DNA of 64,000 bases from Palaemon carinicauda (lineage: Eukaryota; Arthropoda; Malacostraca; Decapoda; Palaemonidae). A program made the position numbers and the translations under genes. The notes under the pieces are model-generated. The model was given only the letters and a program-made list of their open reading frames with translations. It did not search any database and was not told where the DNA came from. This document shows, piece by piece, positions 33,723-47,840 of the stretch. How positions within the stretch are numbered: position 1 is the stretch's first letter; every line of letters begins with the position of its first letter. The stretch spans positions 76,877,556-76,941,555 of the forward strand of contig NC_090751.1 in the NCBI RefSeq assembly GCF_036898095.1, given 5' to 3'.

Positions 33723-35475
33723 GATTGATTGATTGATATATTTGAGGTTTTCTGGCATCCTAATATATAAGGTCATTGACGCCGATATCTTTTATTGTAG
33801 ATAAAAAAATAAAAGAATATTCAATTAAAATAATAAAAGCAAGGATGTCATTTTAAAAGTTAACTGTCTTTCAGAAGTATACCACAACCATGGAAGGACA
33901 CATCATGCTCAAGAATCTTGGCAAGGATGAACCTACCATCCTCACCTCGAGCCTAAAACAGATATCTATATCTTTCACTATTATATGTGGGGCATTTGGT
34001 AAACAAATGACTCGCTGTCAATGGTACCGAACAGTCGTTGTAATATCGTTGATGTTGGCCAGCCAGCAAAAACTCAAAAGTCATACGAGTGTGATCAAAG
34101 CGGAGTCGACAAAATGTAGTTTTCCACTTTCGGGGCATCCCGTTATACCTCCAAGGGGATATAACATTACTTGTTTCTCTCATTTTATTACCAAGTAAAC
34201 TATCCCAATGCTGTTGTCATTCCTTATCGATAAAATTTTTAATTACAGGTAAAAATCATGAATGGGAATGGGATGCCTTCTTAGTAGGAACTCAGCTACA
34301 TGATTCTTGGCCAGTGATTATGCCTTCTCATTTCCAGACACACCTACCTGTGCCGGAATCCAGCAAAATTGAACTGTTATACCTTTCATACCAATAATTA
34401 AAAGCCACTCTAAAATCTTTAAAACTAAAGGATTTGTGGAATTAAAAACTTCTAAAGCTTGAAGGACACTTCTTGCATTACTAAAAATAGTAAAACTGCC
34501 CTCGTCTTGTAACGCTATTTTCTCAATAGCGGTTAGTATGCCATATAGTTTGGCAGAAAATATAGAGGAGGCTTGAGGAAGTACACCTCTACAATTAAAA
34601 GCATTACTATATACTCCAAATCCAACGCCAGCATCAGGTTTGGAGCTATCAGTTTATATAAAGTCGAATCCCTGCACTCTTCAACATGTTCCAATAAAAT
34701 ACTTACAAAAAGATATATCCGGTAATTTCCATGGAGGGGTTGATGATATCCTACTTGGGAGCAACTGTCTACTAATGTTTTTACACGGAAACCCTAAGGT
34801 TGAAGAGATTGTTGGGTGCTACTCAAAATATATAGAATGCCTTACAAGGTTTGCAGGCTGACAAGCTAAAGAATTAGGAAGTCTTTGCAACTTGAACCAT
34901 CGGATAATAGAAGACTTCTGGTAAAGGTCTAAAGGCAATGCTCCACCTTCAACGAGGAGGCTTGAGATAGGTGAAGTTCTAAAGGCTCCTGTGGACATTC
35001 TGATACTATCATGGTGTATAAAGTCTAAAAATTTTAATCGACTTGGGGTGGCTAAGGAGTATATTTCACACCCATAACTAATTTCCAAGATGCATGGGAC
35101 AAAACTTTTAAAGCATTCAGAGCCTCAAGACATTTAACTTTTAAGGGTTTAGAATGAGGAACCCATGTAAGCCTACAATCAAAGATCACCCCTAGAAATC
35201 TAGCTTCACTTACATATGTTGATATGCTGTTAATTCAACTTCTGAACAGCTGCTTCTTCTGTTTGATATTGAGGACATTTCCTGTTGGTTGGTTTGTGAT
35301 CCTGTTTACAATTAATGCACCAGGCAATAACTGTGTAGGGTCCATGCTTAAGATTAGAACAATTGTAACAGATGTTTACGTTTTTACATACCCTAGATGG
35401 ATGATCATATTTAAATCAATTAAAACACTGCAATGGTTTCTGTTTATACAAGCTACCTGAAATTCTCTCATTTCC
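33723..35475 (-). mobile_element. RNase H LINE, copy E, ORF1 fused to the 3' half
   Basis: The 3' end has GATT repeats (33723-33737). The C-terminal frame at 33953-34183 reads SPWRYNGMPRKWKTTFCRL and LTASHLFTKCPTYNSERYR; RNase H and RT thumb text follows to 35220 (34819-35088: YGCEIYSLATPSRLKFLD, GAFRTSPISSLLVEGG). At 35222 it jumps to an ORF1 zinc knuckle (35225-35460: CINCKQDH, PTNRKCPQYQTEEAAV on the minus strand). EN and most of RT are deleted. Confidence 0.68.
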
Positions 35476-37180
35476 GATTGATTGATTGATTGATTTGAGG
35501 TTTTGTGGCATCCTGACATTTAAGGTCATTGACATCAATATCATCTATTATAAATAAAGAGCAAAAGAATATTCAATTTAAACCATAAAAGCAAAGATAT
35601 CTTAAAATGCTAAATAGCTTTCAAAACACCTGCTTCTGAAGTAAAGCTAAAAATACCGCTCACATGGTAGGACACATCATGTCCAAGAATCTTGGCAAGG
35701 ATGCACTTGCTATCCTCACCTCGAGCCTCAAAAAGATATCTTTTCCTTTCAAGACTATAAGTGGGGCATTCGGTCAAATAAGGCTTCATTGTCAAGGGTA
35801 CCAAACATTCATCGCAATATCGCTGGTGTTGGGCATTAAGCAGATATTCATGTGTCTACCGAGTGTGACCAATGCAGAGACGACAAAAAATATATAACAT
35901 TCGTTACCTCTCGCATCTTATTTTCAAGCAAACCATCCCAATACTGTCGCCAACTATTAGAAATCAAATTCTTAATGTTGGGTAAACAATCATCAAAAAG
36001 AATGGAATACCTTCTTGGTCGCAACTCAGCAGCAGTATTCTTTGTTAGTAAAGCTGCCTTCTCGATTCCAAACACACCTATGTGAGCTGGAACCCAGATA
36101 AATTGAATTGTTATATCTCTCAGTACAATAATGAATAGCCATTCTAAAACCTCTATAACTAAAAGGTTACTGGAATGAAAAACTTCTAAAGCTTGGAGGA
36201 TACTCCTTGCATCAATAAATATGATAAAACTAACCCCCTCTTCAAACCTTATTTTTTCAAGAGCAGTATGCCGTACAGTTGGGCTGTAGATATGAAAGGT
36301 GCTAGAGAAAGTGCACCTCTATAATTAAAAGCATTAATATACACTCCAAATCCAACAACAGCATCGGATTTGGAGCCATAAGCATACAGTATATAAAAGT
36401 AGATTCCCTATGTTCTGCAACATGTTCCATAAAAAGAGACCTGGCTTCTACGTCAGTCATTGTTTTTAACTCCCGTAAAATACTTACAAAAATATACCTC
36501 TGGTAATTTCCATGGAGGCATTGATGATACCTTAAATGGGAGCACCTTAGTTCTAACTATATCAAGACTGTCTGTCAATTGTTTCACCCGAAAAGCATAC
36601 GGTTGAGGGGATTTTGGGTGCATCTCAAATTATGTTGAGTGCTTTACAAGGCTTGCAGTATGACAGGCTAAAGAATTAGTAAGCCTTTGCAACCTAAACT
36701 AATACCGAATTATAGAAGACTTTCAGTAAAGGTCTACAGGTAATTCACCAGCGTCAACAAGGAGGCTTGGTATAGCAGAAGTTCTAAATGTCTCTGTTGC
36801 CAATCTTATACCAGTATGGTGTACTGAATCTAAAATCTTTAGTCGACATGGGGTGGCTGAGGAGTATATTTCACACCTATAACAAATTTTTGAAAAAATC
36901 AAGGCTTTGAATAACTTTAAGTTAGTTTTGCGGTCTGCTCTTCATGATGTATGACACAAAACTTTTATAAACTTCACAGCAGCAAGAAATTTTGCTTTAA
37001 ATGATTTTAAGTGAGAAACCCATGTCAACCTGCAATCTAACGTCAAGCCTAAAAACCTAGCTTCACTTGCACATGGGGTCCGTTGGCCTTTGATGTACAT
37101 AATCAGGGTCTGGATGTACTCCCTGAACACGACAGAAATGGACAACAGTAGTTTTGCTTGTCGAAAACTCAAACCCCTTA
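35476..37180 (-). mobile_element. RNase H LINE, copy F, 3' half (split by DIRS-like element 1)
   Basis: A (GATT)5 3' terminus at 35476, C-terminal frame 35610-35804 (LTECPTYSLERKRYLFEARG, ILGHDVSYHVSGIF), 35848-36075, and RT thumb at 36942-37229 (SEARFLGLTLDCRLTWVSHL). The sequence breaks at 37180 in AAACCCCTTA and resumes at 49681 with TTAAATCAGC. Copy D shows the uninterrupted arrangement at this point. The other half is 49681-53660. Confidence 0.8.
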
Positions 37181-37458
37181 TTCTGGGCTCCGACCCATGT
37201 CGCCCAGTGAAATGCTCCTTTAGCACCATTTCTAAGGTATATAACTGCTATATATTACCAGAGAAAAAATTGCATGGGAATGCCAGGTTGAACCCAGCTC
37301 GCTCACCTGTATAAGGTGTCGATATAATACTGGGGCGCGATAAATCACAACCAGAGGCCTCGCACCATTTAGATGTCTCCTGTTAAAATCCCCGAACAGC
37401 GAGGCGCCGTTCAACCTCGTACTACTACTAACCAACCCACGCCACTGACGTCACTCCT
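37181..37458 (+). repeat. DIRS-like element 1 left inverted terminal repeat
   Basis: Reverse-complements 49376-49655 almost throughout: for example GGTGTCGATATAATACTGGG (37315) against CCCAGTATTATATCGACACC (49500), and AACCAACCCACGCCACTGAC against GTCACTGGCGGGGGTTGGTT. Confidence 0.95.
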
Positions 37459-39169
<1,711 letters not shown>

Positions 39170-39825
39170 TTAACCCGAGAACTGCTACAAGCCTCTTGAG
39201 CGGCTGTATGGGAGACTGCTATAAGCCTCTTCAGAGCGCAATTTTCTATCTCTTCTTGCAAATTCCCTTGTGAAGTTATTCGACTTTTATTATTTTTGTT
39301 ATGATAAAACAATATTTCTGGTAGAAATTTTAATGTTTATAACTTTCTTTTAGCTATTTAATTATGTATAATATAAAGCCTTTCCATATACGGACTTTAA
39401 CTTTTTTTCAAGGGAAAAAGGCGAATTTTAATTATTTTCAGTTAAAACTGGTTTTATATTAACATATTAGAAACATAAACGATGAAAAAAATAACATATA
39501 ACAACATACATACACATACACACTAACGATATCACATCATAATATATTATGCAGGGAGAGAAATAAAACCTGTAGCAACTCTCAAATCATACGTCAGGAT
39601 GGCGGTTGCCTAGTTTTAAATTACGACAACAATACCGAATGTTTTTGTTTTGAATATCCGCGAGTGTTTGTTTACAAAGTATAATTTTATTATAAGTAAC
39701 TGGAGGGTTGTTTACAAGGAGTATGAGTTACTATTATAATAAGCGTTTTTCTTTTATTTGTTGTCTAAAGCTATTTTGATAACAATTAAAGTAATTTAGT
39801 ATTCTTTTTTTCTGACTTTGTTTGT

Positions 39826-42060
39826 ATGTCACTTTTTGTCGCCATGACTGGACGTCATAACAATCCTTGGGAAAAGGAGACTGTGACATCTTCTGGCAAG
39901 CACTGCGAGACCACAAAGACTAAAAGGAAAATCTGTTTCTCAAAAGAGACAAATGCAATGTCACAAGGGGCAATTAAAACCCCACAAGAGGAAATTGGAA
40001 GAAAGGGCGGTGTGAAGAGAAGTGTTACTGGAAAATATGCACCACAAGAAAAGAAGCAATACCAAAGTATTGCTACCGATGTCATACTGACACCACCAAA
40101 ACACATATGTGATGCTGATGCAATGCCTAGTACATCGGCCCCTCCCACGATCATTAACAAAAAACGTCATTTACAGAATCTGACACCGAGCAAATTCTTA
40201 CCCATGTTATTTTCTGAAGATGAAACAGAGGAGGATATAGATGATGACATCAACTGCGGTGATAGTGATAGTGGTGAGATAGGGACCTCTGATGATAGCG
40301 AAGATGATTTTGAATTTATATTATTCCGTTCAGATGGAGGGGACATTGAAGAAAGTGAAGAAGATGAAGAGAATGAAATAGGTAACATGCATAAAATACG
40401 AGAAGGAAATATTCAGTCTTATATTTGGTCTGATATCAATAACTTTATTCCGACATTCATCCCTTTGATGATAATTGCACTGGCATAACAAATGAGTGGC
40501 CTTGTGATGACACTGCAAGAGAAAATGAATATTTTCTTGCGCTTTTCAATGAAGAATTAGTTGAACTTAATGTATGTGAAACTAATAAGTACTACCAGTG
40601 GGTAATGGAAAAGTTCTCTTTCACGAGTTCACAAATGGGTGGATACAGATGTCCATGAAATTTATGTTTATTTTGCATTACTACTACTGATGCCTCTCAT
40701 GAAAAAAACATATATTACAAGACTATTGGAAACAAGACCAGTTGATTCCTACTCCAATTTTTCCAAAATTCATGACCCGTGATAGATTCTTACTGTTGGC
40801 TCGTTTCATGCACTTTGCTGACAACGGGAGACCAATCGCAAGTGATCGAATTTGGAAAATAAGATCATTCCTTAGTATAGTTGTTGCAAACTTCAAAAAG
40901 GTCTTTCATCCTTTCCAGAAAATTGTGATTGATGAGTCCCTTATACTTTTCAAAGGGCGACTTGTCTTCAAACAGTATATCCCAAGTAAGCGTCATCGAT
41001 TTGGGATCAAACTGTTTGTTTTATGTGATTGTGAAACAGGAATAGTGCTTGATATTATAGTATATACTGGAACAGATATAGATATACCAAAAGAAGATCA
41101 GAGTAGTGGTTTGGGATTCTCAGGAGCAGTAGTCAAGAAAATGATGGCACCTTATATGGGTCATGGACATATATTGTATACTGACAATTGGTATAGTAGC
41201 CCTACATTGGCACAATTCCTTCATGACAACTCCACAGGGGCCTGTGGAACAGTGAGAGAAAGCAGGAAATATATGCCCAAATTTGATGTCCCATCCACCT
41301 CTTATGACAATCCTAGTGACAGTGACTCCCCTAATGAGGATGAAACTACAAACATAAGTAATAAAACTAAAAAAAAAAAAAGAGAAAAACAAAAGTCAAA
41401 ACTGTACAATGGGAGACAACTAACAAGATATTGGCTGTCAAGCGGATAGATAGAAAGCCTGTGACCCTTTTATCAACCATACATAAAGGTGACATAGTGA
41501 ACACAGGTAAGGTCCACTACAGGACTAAGAAGAAAATCTGTAAGCCAGATGTTGTTGTTGATTACAACGAAAATATGCGCCTTGTAGATAAGAGTGACTG
41601 CCAGCTAGGTGGGACAGAGTGTATGAGGAAATCATTCAAGTGGTACCACAAAATCATTCTTCATCTTATTGACATCATTATGCTTAATGCATACAATATT
41701 TGGCTTGTAAAGACATCCGACCCAACTTGCAAGAAATTAAAATTTCGTGAATTTATTTACAACGTTTCATACCAACTTCTTGAAAAATATGGCACCGTGA
41801 CCAGTAGCAGACTTGGACGTCGTGGACATCCTCCGGGAGAATACCTGATCGTTTGCAGTGAGCAGCTTATGTTAGCTATCATTATCTCCAACACACAATA
41901 TATGATGAGGTACAAAACAGGAAGAAACAACTCAACTGCTATGTCTGCGAAAATACTTCCCGGCGACCAAAGAAAAGAACTCGGGTTACAACTATCTGTG
42001 CTGAATGTAATGTGCCTTTATGTCCAACGACTGCTTTCGTCACTGGCATACCCAAAATAA
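39826..42060 (+). pseudogene. piggyBac transposase, broken by two or more frameshifts
   Basis: Frame 39826-40488 is the acidic N-terminal region (SEDETEEDIDDDI). A shifted stretch with stops follows (ENEYFLALFNEELVEL). Frame 40742-41449 holds the start of the core: FMTRDRFLLLARFMHF, KIVIDESLILFKGR (Asp at 40931) and HILYTDNWYSSPTLAQFL (Asp at 41183). Frame 41431-42060 has VVVDYNENMRLVDKSD (third Asp at 41587, another at 41596) and CMRKSFKWYHKIILHLID. The Cys-rich C-terminal domain (CYVCENTSRR, TTICAECNVPLCPTTAF) is in yet another frame near 41930-42040. All DDD residues survive, but no single frame covers them. Confidence 0.87.
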
Positions 42061-42062
42061 AT

Positions 42063-42065
<3 letters not shown>

Positions 42066-42151
<86 letters not shown>
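42066..42151 (+). repeat. (GA)n microsatellite
   Basis: About 43 units directly after the piggyBac coding region. Confidence 0.95.
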
Positions 42152-42154
<3 letters not shown>

Positions 42155-42473
42155 ATCTTTTTAAGAAATATTTTATATAGCCTGTATTCATTATTTATAT
42201 CCACAAAAGGAATTTTCTTTATCTTTTGTATATACCGTATATACTGTATATTTTGATATGCGGTGATGCTTTTGATATACGCATTACTATATACAAATGC
42301 TTAAAATTGTCATAAAAAACAATTGTAATTAATCTGAACACATAGGCCAGATCATGAGGTTACTAGTTACTATGTTTATCTATACAAGATTTCAATAATA
42401 ATATGTTTTCAATATGATTATAATTATTGCTCTCTTTATTTACTTTAAATATTATGATTTTTTAGGTTATAAC

Positions 42474-42476
<3 letters not shown>

Positions 42477-42535
<59 letters not shown>
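42477..42535 (+). repeat. (AT)n microsatellite
   Basis: About 29 units in the piggyBac 3' non-coding region. Confidence 0.95.
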
Positions 42536-42539
<4 letters not shown>

Positions 42540-43392
42540 AAAAGACTATGATATTGCATTACTTTTAATCAATGTGTTCCTTCAAATATTCTAAGTTGGT
42601 TTACCAAAATTGTAAGTAAAAATATATATTCTCTCTAAATATGATATATTATTTTAAACAAATTTAAAACAATTGCAATGGTAACAATAGTCACTTTATG
42701 AATAGATAAAGGAAAAAAAACGAAACAAATAAAGTGTTTGTAAATCGTAAATGTGACTACATCAACTAAAATTATCATTATTATTTCAGGAATAGATACA
42801 ATTCTATATCAAAGGATTTGAAAATATGAATTAATTTCTTTTTTATCACTACACTTTTCTATATATAGTAAAGGCTATTTGTTAAAATTAGCCTAAAACA
42901 TTTATTACATAGTACGGAATGTAGTAAATAAAAATCACTAACTTGTACCGGTCGCAAACAGTCCGGTGATACCGTGGGTGACACCCAACATACTACCCAA
43001 CCCTCCCCACCCATGAAAGACAATCCAGACTCACCCATTGGCCATCCGGCAAGATGCCACGTCGCGCTATAAAATTAACTTTGATGGTTTATAACAAAAT
43101 AACAAACAAGATGTAGGATAAAATATTTGGATGATACATGCACGAAGTTATTACAAAAACATTGGTACAGTTATGGGTTAGATTCTGAAACATTGTATTT
43201 TTGTCAAGATAGCCGCACCACGGGACTGTAGTAAAATGACATTGCCGCATTTCTTGGGTTAAGGCATTATATATGAATAATTTTTATCATTTATTTGATA
43301 TATGACTTATAACCCCCGGACCCCCAGGGTCCCCTATTTGCCTTCATTCATATGTTAGGCACTTATACGGATAGTTTTATCATGGGTTGAAA

Positions 43393-43520
<128 letters not shown>

Positions 43521-43620
43521 CTTTTATATCATGATAGTAACTTTCATAATATTTAAGCACTGGGACCTTCGGCCCCTAATTGCTTTCCTTTAAGATACTC
43601 ATGTATCTTTTATCTTACAG

Positions 43621-43791
43621 ACTGTCCGCTGTGCGATGACGGCATGTGTCGCTGTTCTCCACCAACCCTGCGGCCATAATGTGTGTCGTTCGCACACTCA
43701 CTGCTCTCTTCAAGTGGATGACCTAGCTGTTTGGCATCCGGACAACTGTCCTGTCTGCTACAAATTGGTTTCCACTGTATCATCTGAATCG
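43621..43791 (+). CDS. DIRS-like element 1 gag, zinc-module exon
   Basis: Flanked by CTTATCTTACAG-type acceptor (AG at 43619-43620) and a GTGAGT donor (43792). The frame is open: TVRCAMTACVAVLHQPCGHN, VCRSHTHCSLQVDDLAVW and HPDNCPVCYKLVSTVSSES. Cys and His spacing (CGH..CR.H..C....W.P..C..C) matches the gag fragment at 20640-20980. Probably a zinc-binding N-terminal module of gag. It ends in phase 0 and joins the exon at 43979 in frame. An upstream coding exon is likely but was not found. Confidence 0.72.
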
Positions 43792-43978
43792 GTGAGTGCA
43801 GTTACTTTATTATTTATTTATGGGGAGTCACATTTTAATGTCCTCTTTTATTATATTGTACTGTAAGGCCACAGTCCTATGGACTTCCTGCATGCCTTAT
43901 ATGTGCCTATGAAGCCCTTGGGCTTCTTAGTTTTTCTTTGGCACTTTTATCACTCACTAATGGTCTGTTCTCTTTCAG
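43792..43978 (+). other. 187-bp intron inside DIRS-like gag
   Basis: Begins GTGAGTGCAG, ends CTGTTCTCTTTCAG, with a pyrimidine-rich 3' end. Removing it keeps the frame open from 43621 into the long gag frame, apart from one TAG. Confidence 0.75.
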
Positions 43979-46015
43979 AGCACCCAGCTTGAAATGGAAA
44001 CAGCCCGAGCTACCCTCAAGATCTAGGTTGGCGGGTTCGCCTGCAACGTGAAGGCCAGACAGCCATATGTCCTTTCTGAGGAATGGTGTTCCCTCCTCTA
44101 CCCCAATGCTAAAACATCAGCTGCGGTCCCCAAAGCGCTAGCGGACCCGATCATCGAGACCATTGCTTCTCTTTTGCTGGCCCCGGACCAAGGGGAGACG
44201 GGCGCCACCCTAACTGAGGACGTCACTACCTTCGACCTTGATTTGGAGCCCATGGCTCTGGATAATCCTGACGCAGGTAGGGACGTAGGTGAGTCAGGTG
44301 GTTCCCAAACTGGGATTCCTCTCCCTAGCCCGGCTTTCTCTTTTACTTCGGACCAATCTTCCTTTCGCGGTTTTCCTGAGGCAACCGGGACTAATCTCAG
44401 CTCCCGACCCGTTCCACCCAAAGTGAAGGCTCCTCACAAGTCTTTATATAGAACCCACAAATCTTCCCAAGACCACAACCCTTCGAGATCGTCACCCTCG
44501 GAGGCTAAATCCTCCTCCACCAGAGTTTCTCAAGACCCAATTGCTGTGCCCTCAACCTCTCAAGAGGTAGTCTCTGTTCCGGCACCTATTCCCCCCCAGG
44601 CGGGATCATTTAACATGGAGGAATTTTCTGACAAACTGTTTGCTCGTTTTGAGTCGATACTATCGTCTCATGGGAAGCAATCACACGAGAGGATAGCTTC
44701 TGTAGAGAGCCTAGTCCGAGGCCTCATGAGTTCGGGGCTACCACCTCCTCAACAGCAGTATCCCATTCCCGACGCCTCCAAGCTTCCTCCTTTCAATAAA
44801 AATAAACCTTGGAGGTTAGCATTGCATGCCCCCTTTTCAGAGGGTATGCTGTCAATCGAGGGTTTCGGTACACGGCCTCTTACTGACTACGAATTCTACC
44901 CGCCAGGTCTTGAATTCCCCTTCCCCAGCTACGCTCGCCTCACAGAAGAAGCTCTGATCCGTTTAGATAAGGTTCCAAAGGAAACTGTCATTTTTCCTAA
45001 AGAACAGGCACAGTCTGTCTTGGTTCGCCTGTTCCATGAGTGGCAATGTTTGAACACCATGATTACGGCCCACAAGAGTTCGTACACTATGTTTGTGGCC
45101 GACGACCAAACCCCTACACCATGTGCGACCAAGATTCTGGAGTCGGTCTTCCAGGCTATCAAAGATGAGAAGCCTTTACTCAGGGAGACCGACTTAACCT
45201 CCCTCCTCTTTCCGGGGGACAATGAATGTTGGCGGAATGCCCCAGCTACCTTTTCAGTAGGTAAGTTGAGCCCGGACTGTGCCTCGACGCAGTTCAGCGA
45301 ACGGCTTCCCAAGCTCCCAGAGTCTCTACTTCAATTAGAATTTGATTCTAGGTGCAGATTCAGCAGATCTCTCAATTCGGTCACCCTTTCCGAGTTGGCC
45401 GTTGCCACTTACAACGAGGAGGACCTCCTTAAGGCCCTCACTAAGTCATTACTGCAAAACTTCATGGCTGACGCCTATGATTTTGCAAGCGCCAGGACCT
45501 GTTGTCGACGACACGTCCTCTCTGAAGCCAGCATTAGGCACGAGCCTAATAAGCTCATCAAAGCTCCAATCTGGGGCCCGGATCTTTTCCCGGAGGATTT
45601 GGTTAACTCGGCCCTTAGTGAGGCAGCTAAGGCCAACCAAAGCCTCAAAGTTAGGTGGGCCCTCGTCCCAAAGAGGAGATATGAGCCGACTGGTACCCCA
45701 ATCCGAGGTAGGAAGAGACTGAGGCCTTTCCACTCTTCCCAATTCAGAGTTCAAACGGCTCCCCAAGGCCCCCAGCCTTCTCCATCAAAGGGCCAGCAGC
45801 AAGAGCCATATGTCCTGGTCCCTCAGTCTCAAATCGCCTCCACGTTCTTCTCCCCCGCCTTTAACCCCATTTATGAGGCTCAGACCTTCTTCCGTGGCTA
45901 CCAGCGTCACAGAGGTGCCAGGGGTGCCTTTCGCGCCCGAGGTAGCGGAAGGGGTTACCACCGGGGAAAGTCTACCCGTGGAAGCAGAGGAGGCAAATCA
46001 TCCTCCACCCAATGA
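43979..46015 (+). pseudogene. DIRS-like element 1 gag, main exon (one premature stop)
   Basis: Reads STQLEMETARATLKI-stop-VGGFACNVKARQPYVL and then a 655-codon open frame from 44048. The stop TAG (44024-44026) sits where the related fragment at 20640 has Trp (RRWVRGF), a TGG to TAG change. The central part is predicted capsid-like and matches element 2 (ATFSVGKLSPDCASTQFSER; DAYDFASARTCCRRHVL; APIWGPDLFPEDLVNSAL). The tail is Gly/Arg-rich (FRARGSGRGYHRGKSTRG), likely nucleic-acid binding. Apart from the single stop the whole gag is open. Confidence 0.8.
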
Positions 46016-46072
46016 GACAACGCAGGTAGGAGGGAGACTGTACCTTTTTCAAGACCGTTTGAAGTTCAGCGA

Positions 46073-46927
46073 TTGGGCTTCCAGCATTATCTCCAAAGGA
46101 CTAGGGTGAAGCTGGATACAGGGACCTCCTCCACCGACCAGCTTTTACCAATTGCCAACAAAAGAACTATGTTCCTTCACGACAGATCTGCTACAAAAGA
46201 ATGTGATCCAAAGCATACGTCGCTTAAGATTTCAAGGGTGCTTGTTCAGCGTGCCAAAGAAAGGCTCAGACAAACAAAGGGTAATCCTGGACCTGTCTCG
46301 TTTAAATTCCTTCATTCGTTGCGACAAATTCCGTATGCTTACCGTCTCGCAGGTGCGGACCTTACTTCCCCGTGGGGCCGTCACCACCTCCATCGATCTT
46401 ACCGATGCCTACTATCACGTTCCAATAGCAAGGCATTTTCGTCCTTTTCTGGGCTTCAAGCTAGGCAAACAAGCCTACGCATTCAAAGTGATGCCGTTCG
46501 GGCTCAACCCAGAATCTTCACCAAACTAGCAGAGACAGTCATTCAAGAGCTTCGCACTCAGGGAATACAGGTAGTGGCCTATCTAGACGATTGGCTAATC
46601 TGGTCAGACAATGCCCAGAATTGCCGCGTAGCAACGAACAAAGTCCTCACCTTCCTTCGTCAACTGGGATTCAAAGTCAACTTCGGAAAATCCCGCCTGG
46701 TCCCGGAGACCAAGTTTCAATGGCTGGGTCTACAATGGGACCTATGCTCCCATACGCTGTGCCTCCCCAAAGCCAAAAGGAAAGAGATTGCGAGGAAGAC
46801 GAGGCAATTTCTCAGGGAGAAGTTGACCTCCAGATGGAACCAAGAGAGGATCCTAGGTTCCTTGCAGTTCGCCTCCGTGACAGACATCGTCCTACGGTCC
46901 AAACTCAAGGACATAAACAGAGTGTAG
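46073..46927 (+). pseudogene. DIRS-like element 1 reverse transcriptase
   Basis: It starts in frame 46152-46529 (GCLFSVPKKGSDKQRVILDL, TTSIDLTDAYYHVPIARHF with motif A Asp, VMPFGLNPESSPN) and shifts near 46500 to the frame of 46073 (RIFTKLAETVIQELRTQGIQ, VVAYLDDWLIW at 46573-46605 with intact YLDD, FQWLGLQWDLCSHTLCLPKA). It ends at TAG 46925-46927, after which the same frame continues as RNase H. One frameshift and one stop separate it from a functional frame. Confidence 0.85.
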
Positions 46928-47840
46928 AGATCCAGAGCAACCGCAAAACGCCGCGACAGACGTGCCCGCCTTCCCCCACTCCTGAAGAAAAGTCTACAGC
47001 CTTGGACGAAGGTCAAGAATCTCTCCAAGTCGGTTCCCTTACAACATCCGGTCCTGGGACTCGTTGTCCACACAGACGCCTCCTTGACAGGGTGGGGAGG
47101 TTACTCCGAACACAAAAAAGTCCAAGGGTTATGGTCATGTCTTCCGACACATGCACATCAACGTCCTCGAGGCCATGGCAGTCTTCCTCACTTTAAAACG
47201 TCTCAATCCAGCCAGGAATCTCCATATCAGACTGGTTCTTGACAGTGCAGTCATAGTTCACTGCCTCAACAGAGGAGGCTCCAGATCAGCCCAAATAAAC
47301 CATGTCATGTTGCAGATTTTCTCCATGGCGGCAATGCACAAGTGGCACCTGTCAGCAGTCCATCTAGCAGGAGTCCGGAATGTGGTAGCGGACTCCCTTT
47401 CCCGGACGACTCCGCTAGAGTCGGAATGGTCACTAAACCATCGATCCTTCCAGTGGATACTATCTCAAGTCCCGGGTCTCCAGGTGGATCTGTTTGCGAC
47501 GGAATTCAATCGCAAACTAGATTGTTACGTAGCCCCCAACCTGGACCCTCAGGCTTATGCAACGGACTCTATGATTCTAGATTGGAATACCTGGAAGACG
47601 ATTTATCTGTTTCCTCCGGTGAATCTCCTGCTGAAAGTTCTGCACAAACTCAGATCCTTCAAAGGTCGAGTGGCTCTCGTAGCCCCCAACTGGCCCAAGA
47701 GCAATTGGTTCCCCTTGTTGCTAGAGCTAGGTCTCAGCCCCCGGCGGATTCCCAATCCAGTGCTCACACAGACAGTACAAACTCGCAATGTGTTCGCTTC
47801 CTCAAGGATTCTGAATGCCCAAACTTTATGGACTTCATGA
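46928..47840 (+). pseudogene. DIRS-like element 1 RNase H and RH-YR linker
   Basis: After the stop the frame reads LVVHTDASLTGWGGY (Asp at 47075), then shifts near 47155 to frame 47151-47840: HINVLEAMAVFLTLKRL (Glu), IRLVLDSAVIVHCLNRGGS (Asp), HLSAVHLAGVRNVVADSLSR (His and last Asp). The linker continues DLFATEFNRKLDCYVAPNL, YLFPPVNLLLKVLHKL and VAPNWPKSNWFPLL. All four RNase H acidic positions are present across two frames. Confidence 0.84.

Larger units (their letters stand above)
39174..43258 (+). mobile_element. piggyBac-type DNA transposon (4.1 kb)
   Basis: Flanked by TTAA at 39170-39173 and 43259-43262, with inverted ends CCCGAGAACTGC at left and, reverse-complemented, CCCAAGAAATGC at right. 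It encodes a broken piggyBac transposase (39826-42060). Large non-coding 3' part with two microsatellites. It lies in the leader/intron of DIRS-like element 1, so it inserted later. Confidence 0.88.
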
